From: Bacteroidaceae bacterium
GTDB lineage: Bacteria; Bacteroidota; Bacteroidia; Bacteroidales; Bacteroidaceae
Direction of reading: 5' to 3'
DNA: 64,000 nt
Assembly: GCA_016292045.1 (NCBI GenBank)
Contig: JAEEZX010000022.1
Span: 1-64,000 of the forward strand
The notes below the pieces were generated by a model that saw only the letters and a list, made by a program, of their open reading frames with translations, had not been told where the DNA came from and searched no databases. This document shows positions 1 through 8,117 of this stretch, piece by piece. The translations under genes were made by a program, and so were the position numbers. The first letter of the stretch is position 1. Each line of letters starts with the position of its first letter.

Positions 1-171
1 ACCACCGCCGATGTAGCGCATGGTCATCTTGCCCGTAGCATTACGGCCACCAGTAGAACGCTTGCCGCAAACGAGAGACTTCTCAGGTACCGATGCAGTA
101 ATCTCTTCGAAGGTACCTATAATCTTGTGTCTTTGGCCCGGAGTTGTGGGCTTAAATTTACGTACTGCCAT
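1..171 (-). CDS. rplB: 50S ribosomal protein L2, N-terminal part (cut by window edge)
   Basis: Only the first 57 codons are present; the gene runs off the left edge. The product begins [16 protein letters not shown], the typical L2 start in Bacteroidetes. L2 binds 23S rRNA near the peptidyl-transferase centre. It starts 6 bases after the rplW stop, in the order L3-L4-L23-L2 of the S10 operon, so it is surely co-transcribed with the genes to its right. Confidence 0.95.
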   Translation of the reverse strand, partial: MAVRKFKPTTPGQRHKIIGTFEEITASVPEKSLVCGKRSTGGRNATGKMTMRYIGGG

Positions 172-177
172 TCTCTA

Positions 178-468
178 TTAAATATTGCTATAGAAATCAA
201 TTACATCGCCTTCCTTCAGCGTCACAATAGCCTTCTTGAAAGCGTTGGTGCGACCCTTGATAAGGCCGGAGCGAGTGTAGCGGCTCTTGTTCTTACCGGC
301 ATAGCGGCAAGTGTTGATGTCCGTTACGGTCACGCCATACTTCTGCTCGATCTCCTTCTTCAGTTCGATCTTGCCAGCCTCAGGACGCACGATGAAGCCG
401 AACTTGTTCTGCTTCTCTGTGATAGAGGTCATCTTCTCAGTGACCAGAGGTTTGATGATATTTGACAT
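178..468 (-). CDS. rplW: 50S ribosomal protein L23
   Basis: This 96-residue protein has the normal L23 length and pattern (IIKPLVTEKM at the start, then the basic YAGKNKSRYTRSG stretch). L23 sits at the exit of the peptide tunnel and is the docking point for trigger factor and SRP. It lies between rplD (17-base spacer) and rplB in a tight ribosomal operon. Nothing unusual is seen. Confidence 0.97.
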   Translation of the reverse strand: MSNIIKPLVTEKMTSITEKQNKFGFIVRPEAGKIELKKEIEQKYGVTVTDINTCRYAGKNKSRYTRSGLIKGRTNAFKKAIVTLKEGDVIDFYSNI

Positions 469-485
469 AACTTTTCAGCTCCTTT

Positions 486-1115
486 TTACTTGGTTAAGTT
501 ACCCTCAATCACCGCAAGCGCGCTCTCTGCAATGACCATCACATCTGCGTCCATCACCTTATAGGTATTGAGTGCAGAAGCAGCCATCACAGCAGTACGC
601 TGCAGGTTACGGGCCGACAAATATACGGCTTTATCCGCACCTGGGGTGACGAAGAGAACCTTCTTGTCGCTGACTTTAAGATTATTTAACACTTCAATCA
701 TGCTCTTTGTCTTGGGAGCCTCGAAAGTGAAGTCCTCAACAACGATAATTGCATTCTCCTTAGCCTTGTAGGAAAGGGCGCTCTTACGAGCCAATTGACG
801 CTGCTTTAGATTCAGCTTGAAACCGTAGTCACGGGGCTTGGGACCGAAGACTCTGGCACCACCGACCAGCACGGGGCTGTTGATGTCACCGCGACGTGCA
901 CCGCCACCACCTTTCTGGCGACCGAGCTTACGTGTTGAGCCACTGATTTCGCTTCTCTCTTTAGACTTTGCCGTACCCTGACGCTGATTGGCCATAATGA
1001 GCTTCACGTCGAGATAGATGGCGTGGTCGTTGGGTTCGATGGCATAGATAGCATCGTTGAGAACAGCCTTCTTGGCGGTCTCCTTACCCTGAATATTCAG
1101 TACACTAACTTCCAT
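486..1115 (-). CDS. rplD: 50S ribosomal protein L4
   Basis: 209 residues, full length for L4. The long basic loop that reaches into the peptide tunnel is visible around residues 45-95 ([19 protein letters not shown], then [15 protein letters not shown]). L4 binds 23S rRNA early in assembly, and in Escherichia coli it also represses its own operon; no matching leader can be judged here. It begins one base after the rplC stop, which suggests translational coupling. Confidence 0.97.
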   Translation of the reverse strand: MEVSVLNIQGKETAKKAVLNDAIYAIEPNDHAIYLDVKLIMANQRQGTAKSKERSEISGSTRKLGRQKGGGGARRGDINSPVLVGGARVFGPKPRDYGFKLNLKQRQLARKSALSYKAKENAIIVVEDFTFEAPKTKSMIEVLNNLKVSDKKVLFVTPGADKAVYLSARNLQRTAVMAASALNTYKVMDADVMVIAESALAVIEGNLTK

Positions 1116-1116
1116 C

Positions 1117-1734
1117 TTACTTGATTACGCTAACGATTGAACCTTTGTAACCGGGAACACTACCCTTGATAAGAAGCAGGTTGTGCTCGGGAATTACCTT
1201 TAATACTTGCAGGTTGTGTGTGGTCACACGCTGTGCGCCCATCTGGCCGCCCATACGCATACCCTTGAACACCTTCGCGGGATACGAGCAGGCACCGATA
1301 GAACCCGGCTTTCTCTGACGGTCGTCCTGACCATGAGTGATCTGACCTACGCCACCGAAACCGTGACGCTTCACAACACCCTGGAAACCGCGACCCTTGC
1401 TCGTGGCGATAACGTCCACGAACGCCGTGTCGGCAAACATCTCTACAGTGAGCTCCTGACCCAGAGTCAGCTCACCTTCAAAACCTGTGAACTCGGCCAA
1501 GTGTCTCTTGGCGGTGGTTCCTGCCTTCTTGAAGTGGCCCATCATAGGAGCAGAAGTGTTCTTCTCCTTAGCCTCTTCAAAACCAAGCTGAACAGCCTCG
1601 TAACCGTCTTTTTCAACGTTCTTCAGCTGAGTAACCACGCAAGGACCCAATTCGATAACAGTGCACGGCACATTCTTGCCGTCGGCACTGAAAACGGAAG
1701 TCATTCCGATTTTCTTTCCTAATAATCCTGGCAT
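1117..1734 (-). CDS. rplC: 50S ribosomal protein L3
   Basis: 205 residues, full-length L3. It opens [15 protein letters not shown] and contains the family signature region ([13 protein letters not shown], then RKPGSIG). L3 is an early assembly protein whose extension approaches the peptidyl-transferase centre. An 89-base spacer carrying a CTAGG repeat array separates it from rpsJ, otherwise the largest gap within the S10 part of the operon. Confidence 0.97.
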   Translation of the reverse strand: MPGLLGKKIGMTSVFSADGKNVPCTVIELGPCVVTQLKNVEKDGYEAVQLGFEEAKEKNTSAPMMGHFKKAGTTAKRHLAEFTGFEGELTLGQELTVEMFADTAFVDVIATSKGRGFQGVVKRHGFGGVGQITHGQDDRQRKPGSIGACSYPAKVFKGMRMGGQMGAQRVTTHNLQVLKVIPEHNLLLIKGSVPGYKGSIVSVIK

Positions 1735-1767
1735 TTCAGTTTGAATTTATTTATTGTTTAAACTATT

Positions 1768-1810
1768 CTAGGTTTCTAGGAGATCCTAGGCAATCCTAGG
1801 ACATCCTAGA
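1768..1810. repeat. Five-core CTAGG array between rpsJ and rplC
   Basis: The core CTAGG appears at 1768, 1776, 1786 and 1796, then CTAGA at 1806, so the last four are exactly 10 bases apart and the first step is 8. It lies in the only roomy spacer of a ribosomal-protein operon. It shares the five-core layout of arrays elsewhere in the window but not their core sequence. Each CCTAGG is itself a palindrome. Confidence 0.7.
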
Positions 1811-1823
1811 TAAATCTCTTTTA

Positions 1824-2138
1824 TCACACCTTGATTTCAACCTCAACGCCGCTGGGCAACTGAAGCTTCATGAGGGCATCAACGGTCTTTTCGTTGCTGT
1901 TGAAGATGTCAATCAGACGCTTGTAGGCGCTGAGCTGGAACTGCTCACGGCTCTTCTTGTTAACGAAGGTGGAACGGTTCACAGTGAAGATACGCTTGTG
2001 TGTGGGCAGGGGAATAGGACCGCTCACAATAGCACCCGTGATTTTCACGGTCTTCACGATCTGCTCTGCAGACTTGTCGACGAGCATGTGATCGTAGCTC
2101 TTCAACTTGATACGAATCTTTGGCTGATTCTGACTCAT
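1824..2138 (-). CDS. rpsJ: 30S ribosomal protein S10
   Basis: 104 residues, normal S10 length. It contains [10 protein letters not shown] near the start and the conserved [22 protein letters not shown] segment (split here by position 40-61). S10 belongs to the 30S head and, in bacteria, partners NusB in antitermination. It follows fusA after 70 bases, the usual Bacteroidetes joining of the str and S10 operons. Confidence 0.97.
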   Translation of the reverse strand: MSQNQPKIRIKLKSYDHMLVDKSAEQIVKTVKITGAIVSGPIPLPTHKRIFTVNRSTFVNKKSREQFQLSAYKRLIDIFNSNEKTVDALMKLQLPSGVEVEIKV

Positions 2139-2208
2139 AATCTTACTCTTTTTTGTTTTTACTGTTTTCTTTTATCTTTTCAATCCGTAAGAGTCATTTG
2201 CTACGGAT

Positions 2209-4326
2209 TTACACTAGGTCTACTCTACCCTTCATCTCCTCCAGTACGCTCTTGGCGATGCTGCTGGAAACGGGGGCGTGATGATCGTATGTCATGCTGC
2301 TGGTGGCACGGCCGGAGGTGATGGTACGCAGAGCGGTTACATAACCGAACATCTCTGCCAGAGGCACCATAGCCTTCACCAGACGGGCACCGGTACGGGT
2401 GGTATCCATACCCTCAACCTGACCGCGACGCTTGTTCAAGTCGCCGATGACGTCACCCATGTTCTCCTCGGGAGTAACAACCTCGAGACGCATGATGGGC
2501 TCCATCAGCACGGGCTTAGCCTTGGCGCAGCAAGCCTTGTAAGCGAGCTGGGCTGCGATTTCGAACGAAAGCTGGTCGGAGTCAACGGGGTGGAACGAAC
2601 CGTCAACGAGCTCTACCTTCAGGCTGTCGAGAGGGAAGCCGCCGAGAACACCGTTCTTCATAGCTGCCTCGAAACCCTTCTGCACACTGGGGATGAACTC
2701 CTTGGGGATGTTACCGCCGGTGACACTGTTGATAAACTGGAGAGGAGTCTCCTTATAGTCTTCGTCGCGGGGACCTACGTTGACGATGATATCAGCGAAC
2801 TTACCACGACCGCCGGACTGCTTCTTGTATACCTCGCGGTGGTTGACGGTCTGAGTGATAGCCTCCTTGTAGTTAACCTGGGGCTTACCCTGGTTGCACT
2901 CTACCTTGAACTCGCGCTTCAGACGGTCGATGATGATATCCAGGTGGAGCTCACCCATACCGGAGATAACGGTCTGACCGCTCTGCTCGTCGGTGCGAAC
3001 CGTGAAGGTGGGATCCTCCTCGGCCAACTTGGCGAGACCGTTGGACAGCTTGTCGAGGTCCTTCTGAGTCTTTGGCTCAACGGCGATACCGATAACGGGA
3101 TCGGGGAAGTCCATAGACTCCAGTGTGATGGGTGCATCCTCGTCGGCGAGGGTATCACCTGTGTGGATATCCTTGAAACCAACGCCTGCACCTATATCAC
3201 CTGCACCTATTTCCTCTACGGGGTTCTGGTGGTTGGAGTGCATCTGGAAGAGGCGGCTTACGCGCTCCTTCTTACCGCTGCGTACGTTGAAGATGTAAGA
3301 ACCGGCAGCAATCTTACCGCTGTAGACGCGGAAGAAGGTCAGACGGCCTACATACGGGTCGGTAGCAATCTTGAATGCCAGTGCGCTGGTCTTCTCGTCC
3401 TCGCTGGGCTTGCGCACCTCCTTCTCGCCTGTCTCGGGATTTGTACCCTCGATGTCGGGGGTATCAAGAGGAGAGGGAAGGAACATACAGACGTAGTCGA
3501 GCAGAGTCTGCACACCCTTGTTCTTGAAGCTGGAGCCGCAGGTCATGGGCACGAGGCTCAGGTTCAGCGTACCCTTACGGATAGCAGCGATGAGCTCGTC
3601 CTCCGTGATGCTGTCGGGATCCTCGAAGAACTTCTCCATGAGAGCCTCGTCCTGCTCGGCAGCCTGCTCCAGGAGCTTGGCACGCCACTCGTCGCACTCA
3701 GCCTTGAGGTCAGCAGGAATCTCCTCCACGTCGTACTCTGCACCCATCGTCTCGTCGTGCCACAGAATGGCCTTCATCTTGATGAGGTCGCAGATACCCT
3801 TGAAGTTCTCCTCTGCACCGATGGGCACAGCGACTACTGCGGGGTTGGCACCCAGGATGTCCTTCATCTGGCGCACCACCTCGAAGAAGTCGGCACCAGA
3901 GCGGTCCATCTTGTTAACATAGCCCATACGGGGCACGTTGTACTTGTCAGCCTGGCGCCATACAGTCTCCGACTGGGGCTCTACGCCACCTACGGCGCAA
4001 TATGTTGCCACAGCGCCGTCCAGCACACGCAGAGAGCGCTCCACCTCTGCGGTGAAGTCCACATGTCCCGGAGTGTCGATCAGATTGAACTTGTACTTGT
4101 TACCGTTCCAGTTCCAGTAAGCTGTGGTAGCGGCAGAGGTGATGGTGATACCACGCTCCTGCTCCTGCTCCATCCAGTCCATCGTGGCTGCGCCTTCGTG
4201 CACCTCACCGATCTTGTGGGTCTTACCGGTATAGAAAAGAATACGCTCCGACGTTGTTGTCTTACCGGCATCGATGTGAGCCATGATACCGAAGTTGCGC
4301 GTCAAATGAAGATCTTGTTTTGCCAT
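2209..4326 (-). CDS. fusA: Elongation factor G
   Basis: 705 residues, full-length translocase EF-G. The GTPase motifs are visible: [12 protein letters not shown] (P-loop, about residues 16-27), DTPGHVDF (G3) and NKMDR (G4), followed by the domain II-V sequence including GMGELHLDI. It moves tRNA and mRNA through the ribosome using GTP. It sits between rpsG and rpsJ as in the classic str operon. The long antisense reading frames here are shadows of its codon bias. Confidence 0.98.
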   Translation of the reverse strand: MAKQDLHLTRNFGIMAHIDAGKTTTSERILFYTGKTHKIGEVHEGAATMDWMEQEQERGITITSAATTAYWNWNGNKYKFNLIDTPGHVDFTAEVERSLRVLDGAVATYCAVGGVEPQSETVWRQADKYNVPRMGYVNKMDRSGADFFEVVRQMKDILGANPAVVAVPIGAEENFKGICDLIKMKAILWHDETMGAEYDVEEIPADLKAECDEWRAKLLEQAAEQDEALMEKFFEDPDSITEDELIAAIRKGTLNLSLVPMTCGSSFKNKGVQTLLDYVCMFLPSPLDTPDIEGTNPETGEKEVRKPSEDEKTSALAFKIATDPYVGRLTFFRVYSGKIAAGSYIFNVRSGKKERVSRLFQMHSNHQNPVEEIGAGDIGAGVGFKDIHTGDTLADEDAPITLESMDFPDPVIGIAVEPKTQKDLDKLSNGLAKLAEEDPTFTVRTDEQSGQTVISGMGELHLDIIIDRLKREFKVECNQGKPQVNYKEAITQTVNHREVYKKQSGGRGKFADIIVNVGPRDEDYKETPLQFINSVTGGNIPKEFIPSVQKGFEAAMKNGVLGGFPLDSLKVELVDGSFHPVDSDQLSFEIAAQLAYKACCAKAKPVLMEPIMRLEVVTPEENMGDVIGDLNKRRGQVEGMDTTRTGARLVKAMVPLAEMFGYVTALRTITSGRATSSMTYDHHAPVSSSIAKSVLEEMKGRVDLV

Positions 4327-4350
4327 TTCCTTTTACCTTAATATATATTA

Positions 4351-4827
4351 TTAGAAACGGAAGTGGGCAAATGCACGGTTTGCCTCAGCCATGCGGTGCA
4401 TGTCTTCCTTACGCTTGAAGGCACCGCCCTGCTCATTGTAGGCGTCCATGATTTCAGCAGCCAGCTTGTCGGCCATAGTCTTACCGCCGCGCTTACGGGC
4501 AAACTGAATCATGTTCTTCATGCTGACACTCTCCTTACGATCGGGACGAATCTCCGTGGGCACCTGGAAAGTGGCACCGCCGATACGGCGGCTCTTCACC
4601 TCCACCTGAGGAGTGATTTTGTCGAGAGCCTCCTTCCAAATCTGGAGGGCGGGCTTCTCCTCACTCTTCATCTTCTCGCCAACAATCTCCAGACTGTTGT
4701 AGAAGATATCGTAGGAGATACTCTTCTTACCATCGAACATCAGATGGTTCACGAACTTGGACACCTTCACGTCGCCGAATACAGGATCCGGAAGGATGAT
4801 TCTCTTCTTTGGTTTAGCTTTACGCAT
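4351..4827 (-). CDS. rpsG: 30S ribosomal protein S7
   Basis: 158 residues, typical S7 length. It starts MRKAKPKKR and holds the conserved [16 protein letters not shown] and [14 protein letters not shown] segments. S7 nucleates assembly of the 30S head by binding the 3' domain of 16S rRNA. The 112-base spacer upstream, between it and rpsL, is unusually long for this operon and is described as a separate feature. Confidence 0.97.
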   Translation of the reverse strand: MRKAKPKKRIILPDPVFGDVKVSKFVNHLMFDGKKSISYDIFYNSLEIVGEKMKSEEKPALQIWKEALDKITPQVEVKSRRIGGATFQVPTEIRPDRKESVSMKNMIQFARKRGGKTMADKLAAEIMDAYNEQGGAFKRKEDMHRMAEANRAFAHFRF

Positions 4828-4848
4828 TTTCTTTCGTTTGTTCTTTGT

Positions 4849-4920
4849 GTTCAGGGCTGTAGGATTTCCTTGTCTTCAACATCTCCCACTGGAGCGTTTA
4901 CTCAGGCCTGGCAACTGAAC
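4849..4920 (-). promoter_or_regulatory. Possible S7 autoregulatory leader in the rpsL-rpsG spacer
   Basis: On the transcript strand GTTCAG (4920-4915) can pair with CTGAAC (4854-4849), closing about 60 bases that contain the palindrome CAGGCCTG. In E. coli the spacer between rpsL and rpsG, about 100 nt, is the target where S7 represses translation. The matching position, similar length and possible closing helix suggest the same here, but the pairing is short and this is an inference. Confidence 0.35.
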
Positions 4921-4939
4921 GGGTTAGTGATGGATTTCT

Positions 4940-5326
4940 TTACTTCTTCTTGTCTCCTTTAGGACGCTTGGCACCGTACTTGGAACGACGCTGTGTGCGG
5001 TTTGCAACACCTGCCGTATCCAGCGTGCCGCGCACGATGTGATAACGAACACCGGGAAGGTCCTTTACACGACCGCCGCGCACCAGCACGATGCTGTGCT
5101 CCTGCAGGTTGTGACCCTCTCCGGGAATGTAACTGTTGACCTCCTTTGAGTTAGTCAAACGAACACGGGCTACCTTACGCATAGCCGAATTAGGCTTTTT
5201 CGGGGTGGTTGTGTAGACACGAACGCAAACACCGCGACGCTGAGGACAACTGTCCAGAGCGGGGCTCTTGCTCTTGTCTGCCAACACCGAACGGCCTTTT
5301 CTTACCAATTGTTGAATTGTAGGCAT
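4940..5326 (-). CDS. rpsL: 30S ribosomal protein S12
   Basis: 128 residues, full-length S12, starting [12 protein letters not shown]. The decoding-centre loops [15 protein letters not shown] and [12 protein letters not shown] are intact; these are the places where streptomycin-resistance changes arise in other bacteria, and nothing resistant-looking is seen. It is the first gene of the str operon, with a promoter -7 element at 5398-5405. Confidence 0.97.
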   Translation of the reverse strand: MPTIQQLVRKGRSVLADKSKSPALDSCPQRRGVCVRVYTTTPKKPNSAMRKVARVRLTNSKEVNSYIPGEGHNLQEHSIVLVRGGRVKDLPGVRYHIVRGTLDTAGVANRTQRRSKYGAKRPKGDKKK

Positions 5327-5374
5327 TTTGTTTGATATTTAGTTTATTTTGTGTGTATATATGTGCGTTTACAG

Positions 5375-5387
5375 GCGCATTATGCGC
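5375..5387 (-). promoter_or_regulatory. Hairpin in the rpsL mRNA leader
   Basis: The 13-base inverted repeat GCGCATTATGCGC lies about 10 bases downstream of the rpsL -7 element, so it would form at the very 5' end of the mRNA. It could protect the transcript end or act in regulation; which is not known. Confidence 0.4.
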
Positions 5388-5397
5388 ATTCGGATGG

Positions 5398-5405
5398 CAA
5401 AGGTA
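5398..5405 (-). promoter_or_regulatory. Promoter -7 element of the str/S10 operon
   Basis: The minus strand reads TACCTTTG, matching the Bacteroidales -7 consensus TAnnTTTG. No TTTG is found at the standard distance upstream, so the -33 half is weak. The predicted start gives a leader of about 65 bases before rpsL. Confidence 0.6.
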
Positions 5406-5606
5406 CAGCTTTTTCTTTAAATATTCACTACATTTTAGCAACTTTTTTCTTGAAAAAATGCATTTTTTATCGATTCCGGTCATTTTTGAGCAAAATTACC
5501 CCAAAAAGCCATCTTTAGCACCCTCTGACAGCAACATTACGGACAACACGCTCCGTCCGTTGCAGCAGAGCCGAACTGCCCCCTTATTCCAGGTCTGCTG
5601 TTTGCC

Positions 5607-6095
5607 CTATTTCACCCGATATTTCTTTCCGTCGCGAATGAAATATCCGGAAGCGGGTTTCTCGGAAAGTCTTCTCCCCAGAAGGTCGTAAATGGGCTGG
5701 TCGGTTTCCTGCTCCTTTTCTTCCGGAAGGTCTTCAAGGCCGGAAGGTTCGATGGGCAGAATCGTGCCGAAACTCTTCCAGGGAGACAATGCGCGATAGC
5801 GATTCAGCGCAATAGCAGGCACGTGAAGCGTTGCGGCACTGCAGTCAACAGCGTAAAAGGCATCCGGACTGGTGGTCGGCACCTTTTCCGCCATACAGGT
5901 GACAGAGGAAATATTACGGCAAAAACTGAAAGCACAGCTCCCGATGCTTTCCACTTTGGAAGAGATGCTTATTTCGCTGAGACTGTCGCAGTTTGAAAAG
6001 GCCAGATTCCCGATGGAAACGACGTTTTCCGGTATAGTGATGCTGTGAAGTCCGGAACTGCAGAACGCCTCGCGACCAATGCTCATTGATGCCAC
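5607..6095 (-). CDS. BspA-like leucine-rich-repeat fragment without signal peptide
   Basis: The protein has up to 162 residues, but translation probably begins at the ATG at 6086 rather than the GTG at 6095. It carries about three BspA-type repeats (FCSSGLHSITIPENVVSIG and similar), a linker resembling the end of the large BspA protein at 29109-32276, and a C-terminal tail PIYDLLGRRLSEKPASGYF that matches that protein's tail. There is no signal peptide, so the tail could not direct export. A perfect promoter lies right against the start. It is best read as a 3' gene remnant placed behind a promoter by deletion; whether the protein is made or useful is unknown. Confidence 0.6.
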   Translation of the reverse strand: MASMSIGREAFCSSGLHSITIPENVVSIGNLAFSNCDSLSEISISSKVESIGSCAFSFCRNISSVTCMAEKVPTTSPDAFYAVDCSAATLHVPAIALNRYRALSPWKSFGTILPIEPSGLEDLPEEKEQETDQPIYDLLGRRLSEKPASGYFIRDGKKYRVK

Positions 6096-6125
6096 AAAGG
6101 TACGCTTTTTTCACGACTCGGCAAA
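6095..6125 (-). promoter_or_regulatory. Consensus promoter abutting the BspA-like fragment
   Basis: On the minus strand TTTG (6125-6122), 19 bases and TACCTTTG (6102-6095) form an exact Bacteroidales promoter. The ATG at 6086 is only 8 bases past the -7 element, so the mRNA would have almost no leader. Confidence 0.7.
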
Positions 6126-6221
6126 ACATGTGACGGAATTTTACTCTTTTTCTGTATCATACCCCCCGTCACAGGGTTCACTCACGTTGCTGTCAGAGCC
6201 CGAGCAGAGACCTCTCAGATA

Positions 6222-6323
6222 ACGAGCAGTTAACGAGCAGTTAACGAGTGGTCTACGAGTGGTGTACGAGAAAATTCGTTAACTACTCGTAGTTTACTCG
6301 TTGTTTACGCGTATTCCGCTCGT
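6222..6323. repeat. Head-to-head 11-base repeat arrays, ACGAG x5 then CTCGT x5
   Basis: ACGAG occurs at 6222, 6233, 6244, 6255 and 6266, exactly 11 bases apart. The reverse complement follows at 6275 (TTCGT), 6286, 6297 (CTCGT), 6308 (CGCGT) and 6319 (CTCGT), again exactly 11 apart. The spacers vary. The two arrays could pair into an imperfect hairpin as RNA or single-stranded DNA, or present ten sites on one face of the DNA helix. Confidence 0.9.
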
Positions 6324-6465
6324 AGTCATGTCGGGGGATGACTGATCTCTGAGAGGAGGCTGGGAGATGTTAAACGAAAGGCAAAGGCAGGTCATCAAGA
6401 CTTAAAAAAACTTATCGTCACGTAAAATTCTCATCAAAAACGTTCCACCCGTAATATTTTTGTCG

Positions 6466-6473
6466 TATCTTTG
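6466..6473 (+). promoter_or_regulatory. Promoter -7 element of lemA-htpX
   Basis: TATCTTTG matches TAnnTTTG and lies 35 bases before the lemA ATG, giving a leader of roughly 28 bases. A clear TTTG at -33 is not seen. Confidence 0.6.
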
Positions 6474-6508
6474 CAACAGATTTAGTGAACTGAAAAATAG
6501 AAACTACT

Positions 6509-7075
6509 ATGAGTACAAGTATTATTATCGCAATCATCGTTGCCGTTATCGTTGTTTTCTGGGTTATCGGCATCTACAACACATTGGTGCATCTTCGCAA
6601 CAACCGTGAATCCGCTTTTGCCAATATCGATGTGCAACTGCAGCAGCGCCACGACTTGGTGCCGCAACTGGTATCCTGCGTGAAAGGTTACGCAGCACAC
6701 GAGAAGACCCTGCTAGAGAGCGTCACAGCCGCCCGTGCGGCCGCTATGTCTGCCACGAGCATCAACGACAAGGTGCAGGCAGAAAACGCCCTCACACAGG
6801 CTCTGGGAGGCCTGAAAGTGGCTGTGGAGGCATATCCCGACCTCAAGGCCAACCAGAACTTCATCCAGCTGCAGAACGAAGTGGCCGACATCGAGAACAA
6901 ACTCGCTGCCGTGCGTCGCGCATTCAATTCCGCCACGAAGGAACTGAACACTGCATGCCAGTCGTTCCCCAACAACATCTTCGCCGGAATGTTCGGCTTC
7001 CACACAGAACCGATGTTTGAGGTGGAACCCGTAAATCGTGCTGCACTCAACAAAGCTCCCGAAATCTCGTTCTAA
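6509..7075 (+). CDS. LemA family membrane-anchored protein
   Basis: 188 residues. An N-terminal membrane segment (about residues 4-22, IIIAIIVAVIVVFWVIGIY) is followed by the LemA helical domain with the family pattern NTLVHLRNNRESAFANIDVQ (residues 24-43), then RHDLVPQLV. LemA proteins are predicted to have a short outside N-terminus and a helical bundle; their biochemical role is not settled. The stop codon is followed at once by the ATG of an HtpX-like protease, a pairing seen in many bacteria that suggests a joint role at the membrane. Confidence 0.9.
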   Translation: MSTSIIIAIIVAVIVVFWVIGIYNTLVHLRNNRESAFANIDVQLQQRHDLVPQLVSCVKGYAAHEKTLLESVTAARAAAMSATSINDKVQAENALTQALGGLKVAVEAYPDLKANQNFIQLQNEVADIENKLAAVRRAFNSATKELNTACQSFPNNIFAGMFGFHTEPMFEVEPVNRAALNKAPEISF

Positions 7076-8077
7076 ATGCGCTACGTCGGCATCTACACGC
7101 AGCAGGTGCGCAACAATACACGCAGCCTGCTCCTTCTGGCACTATTCCCGTGCATCCTGATTGGTATGGTGTGGGCCTTTCTTGCCGTCATTTCATATCT
7201 GTCTTCTGGGCAGGACTATGACGGCAACGCTGTCGGAGTGGACTGGTACTTCGTGAACGGTAATCTGCTGACTCTCCTACCCTGGATACTGGGCATCGTC
7301 GGCATCTGGTTTCTCATCTCCTACGCATTCAACACCACTATGGTGCGACAGGCCACAGGAGCCCGTCCTCTAAAGCGCAGCGAGAATCCGCGCGTGTACA
7401 ACATCGTGGAGAACCTCTGCATGACGGCCAATATGGATATGCCCCAAATCAACGTCATCGACGATCCGCAGCTCAACGCCTTCGCTTCCGGCATTGACAA
7501 GGACAGTTATACAGTAACTGTGACAACGGGATTGTGTCAACTGCTCAACGACGAGGAACTGGCAGGAGTCATCGGTCACGAGCTCACGCACATACGCAAC
7601 CGCGACACACGTCTCCTCATCGTCAGCATCATATTCGTGGGTATTATGTCCACACTCATGTCGCTGGCTATACGCCTTTTATGGAACACGATGCTGTTTG
7701 GAGGAGGGAATCAGCGCAGTTCACGCAAGGGAGGAGGCAACGGAGTGTCGATGATTGTTGTGATGGCCATCGCTGTTGTGCTCGCCATCATCGGATATGT
7801 GTTCACGCTTCTCACCCGTTTCGCCATCTCACGCAAGCGCGAATACATGGCAGACGCCGGAGGTGCAGAACTCTGCGGCAATCCCCTTGCTCTCGCCAGC
7901 GCACTCAGGAAGATAAGCGGAAACCCCGCACTTGGCAACATCAACAGGGAGGATGTTGCACAACTCTTTATCATCCACCCGCAAGCGCTCACTTCGGGTT
8001 TCTCTTCGTGGTTCTCAGGGCTGTTCTCCACCCATCCTTCCACAGAAAGCAGAATAAAATATCTGGAGCAGTTCTAA
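7076..8077 (+). CDS. HtpX-like M48 zinc metalloprotease
   Basis: 333 residues. There are four likely membrane segments (near residues 15-45, 65-90, 180-205 and 220-250). The zinc site HELTH is at residues 168-172, with a third ligand probably the glutamate in REYMADAGGAE. HtpX-type enzymes cut misfolded membrane proteins on the cytoplasmic side. The gene begins on the base after the lemA stop, so translation is likely coupled. The C-terminus ends in the M48 pattern STHPSTESRIKYLEQF. It could equally be called an M48 family peptidase. Confidence 0.9.
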   Translation: MRYVGIYTQQVRNNTRSLLLLALFPCILIGMVWAFLAVISYLSSGQDYDGNAVGVDWYFVNGNLLTLLPWILGIVGIWFLISYAFNTTMVRQATGARPLKRSENPRVYNIVENLCMTANMDMPQINVIDDPQLNAFASGIDKDSYTVTVTTGLCQLLNDEELAGVIGHELTHIRNRDTRLLIVSIIFVGIMSTLMSLAIRLLWNTMLFGGGNQRSSRKGGGNGVSMIVVMAIAVVLAIIGYVFTLLTRFAISRKREYMADAGGAELCGNPLALASALRKISGNPALGNINREDVAQLFIIHPQALTSGFSSWFSGLFSTHPSTESRIKYLEQF

Positions 8078-8117
8078 CACAGCAGCGGGTCAGCGAATTT
8101 GCTGACCTGCTGTGTTA
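8075..8117. terminator. Shared hairpin at the convergent end of two genes
   Basis: TAACACAGCAG (8075-8085, including the protease stop codon) pairs with CTGCTGTGTTA (8107-8117), and inside it GGTCAGC pairs with GCTGACC. The right arm encodes the last residues of the convergent gene (RYNTAGQQIR). There is no T tract, so it may act as a two-way 3' end stabiliser rather than a classic terminator. Confidence 0.6.

Larger units (their letters stand above)
6096..6508. other. Gene-free stretch upstream of lemA
   Basis: This 413-base gap holds the promoter of the BspA-like fragment at its left edge, a paired repeat array (6222-6323) in the middle and the lemA promoter at its right end. I see no open frame of coding character. 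Confidence 0.7.

Noticed and set aside
2278..4341. A 687-residue plus-strand open frame antisense to fusA
   Set aside because: It mirrors the codon pattern of EF-G on the other strand, has no recognisable domain and no promoter; a real essential gene occupies the other strand.
6222..6323. A CRISPR array
   Set aside because: The units are 11 bases with 5-base cores, far too short, and there are no cas genes in the window.
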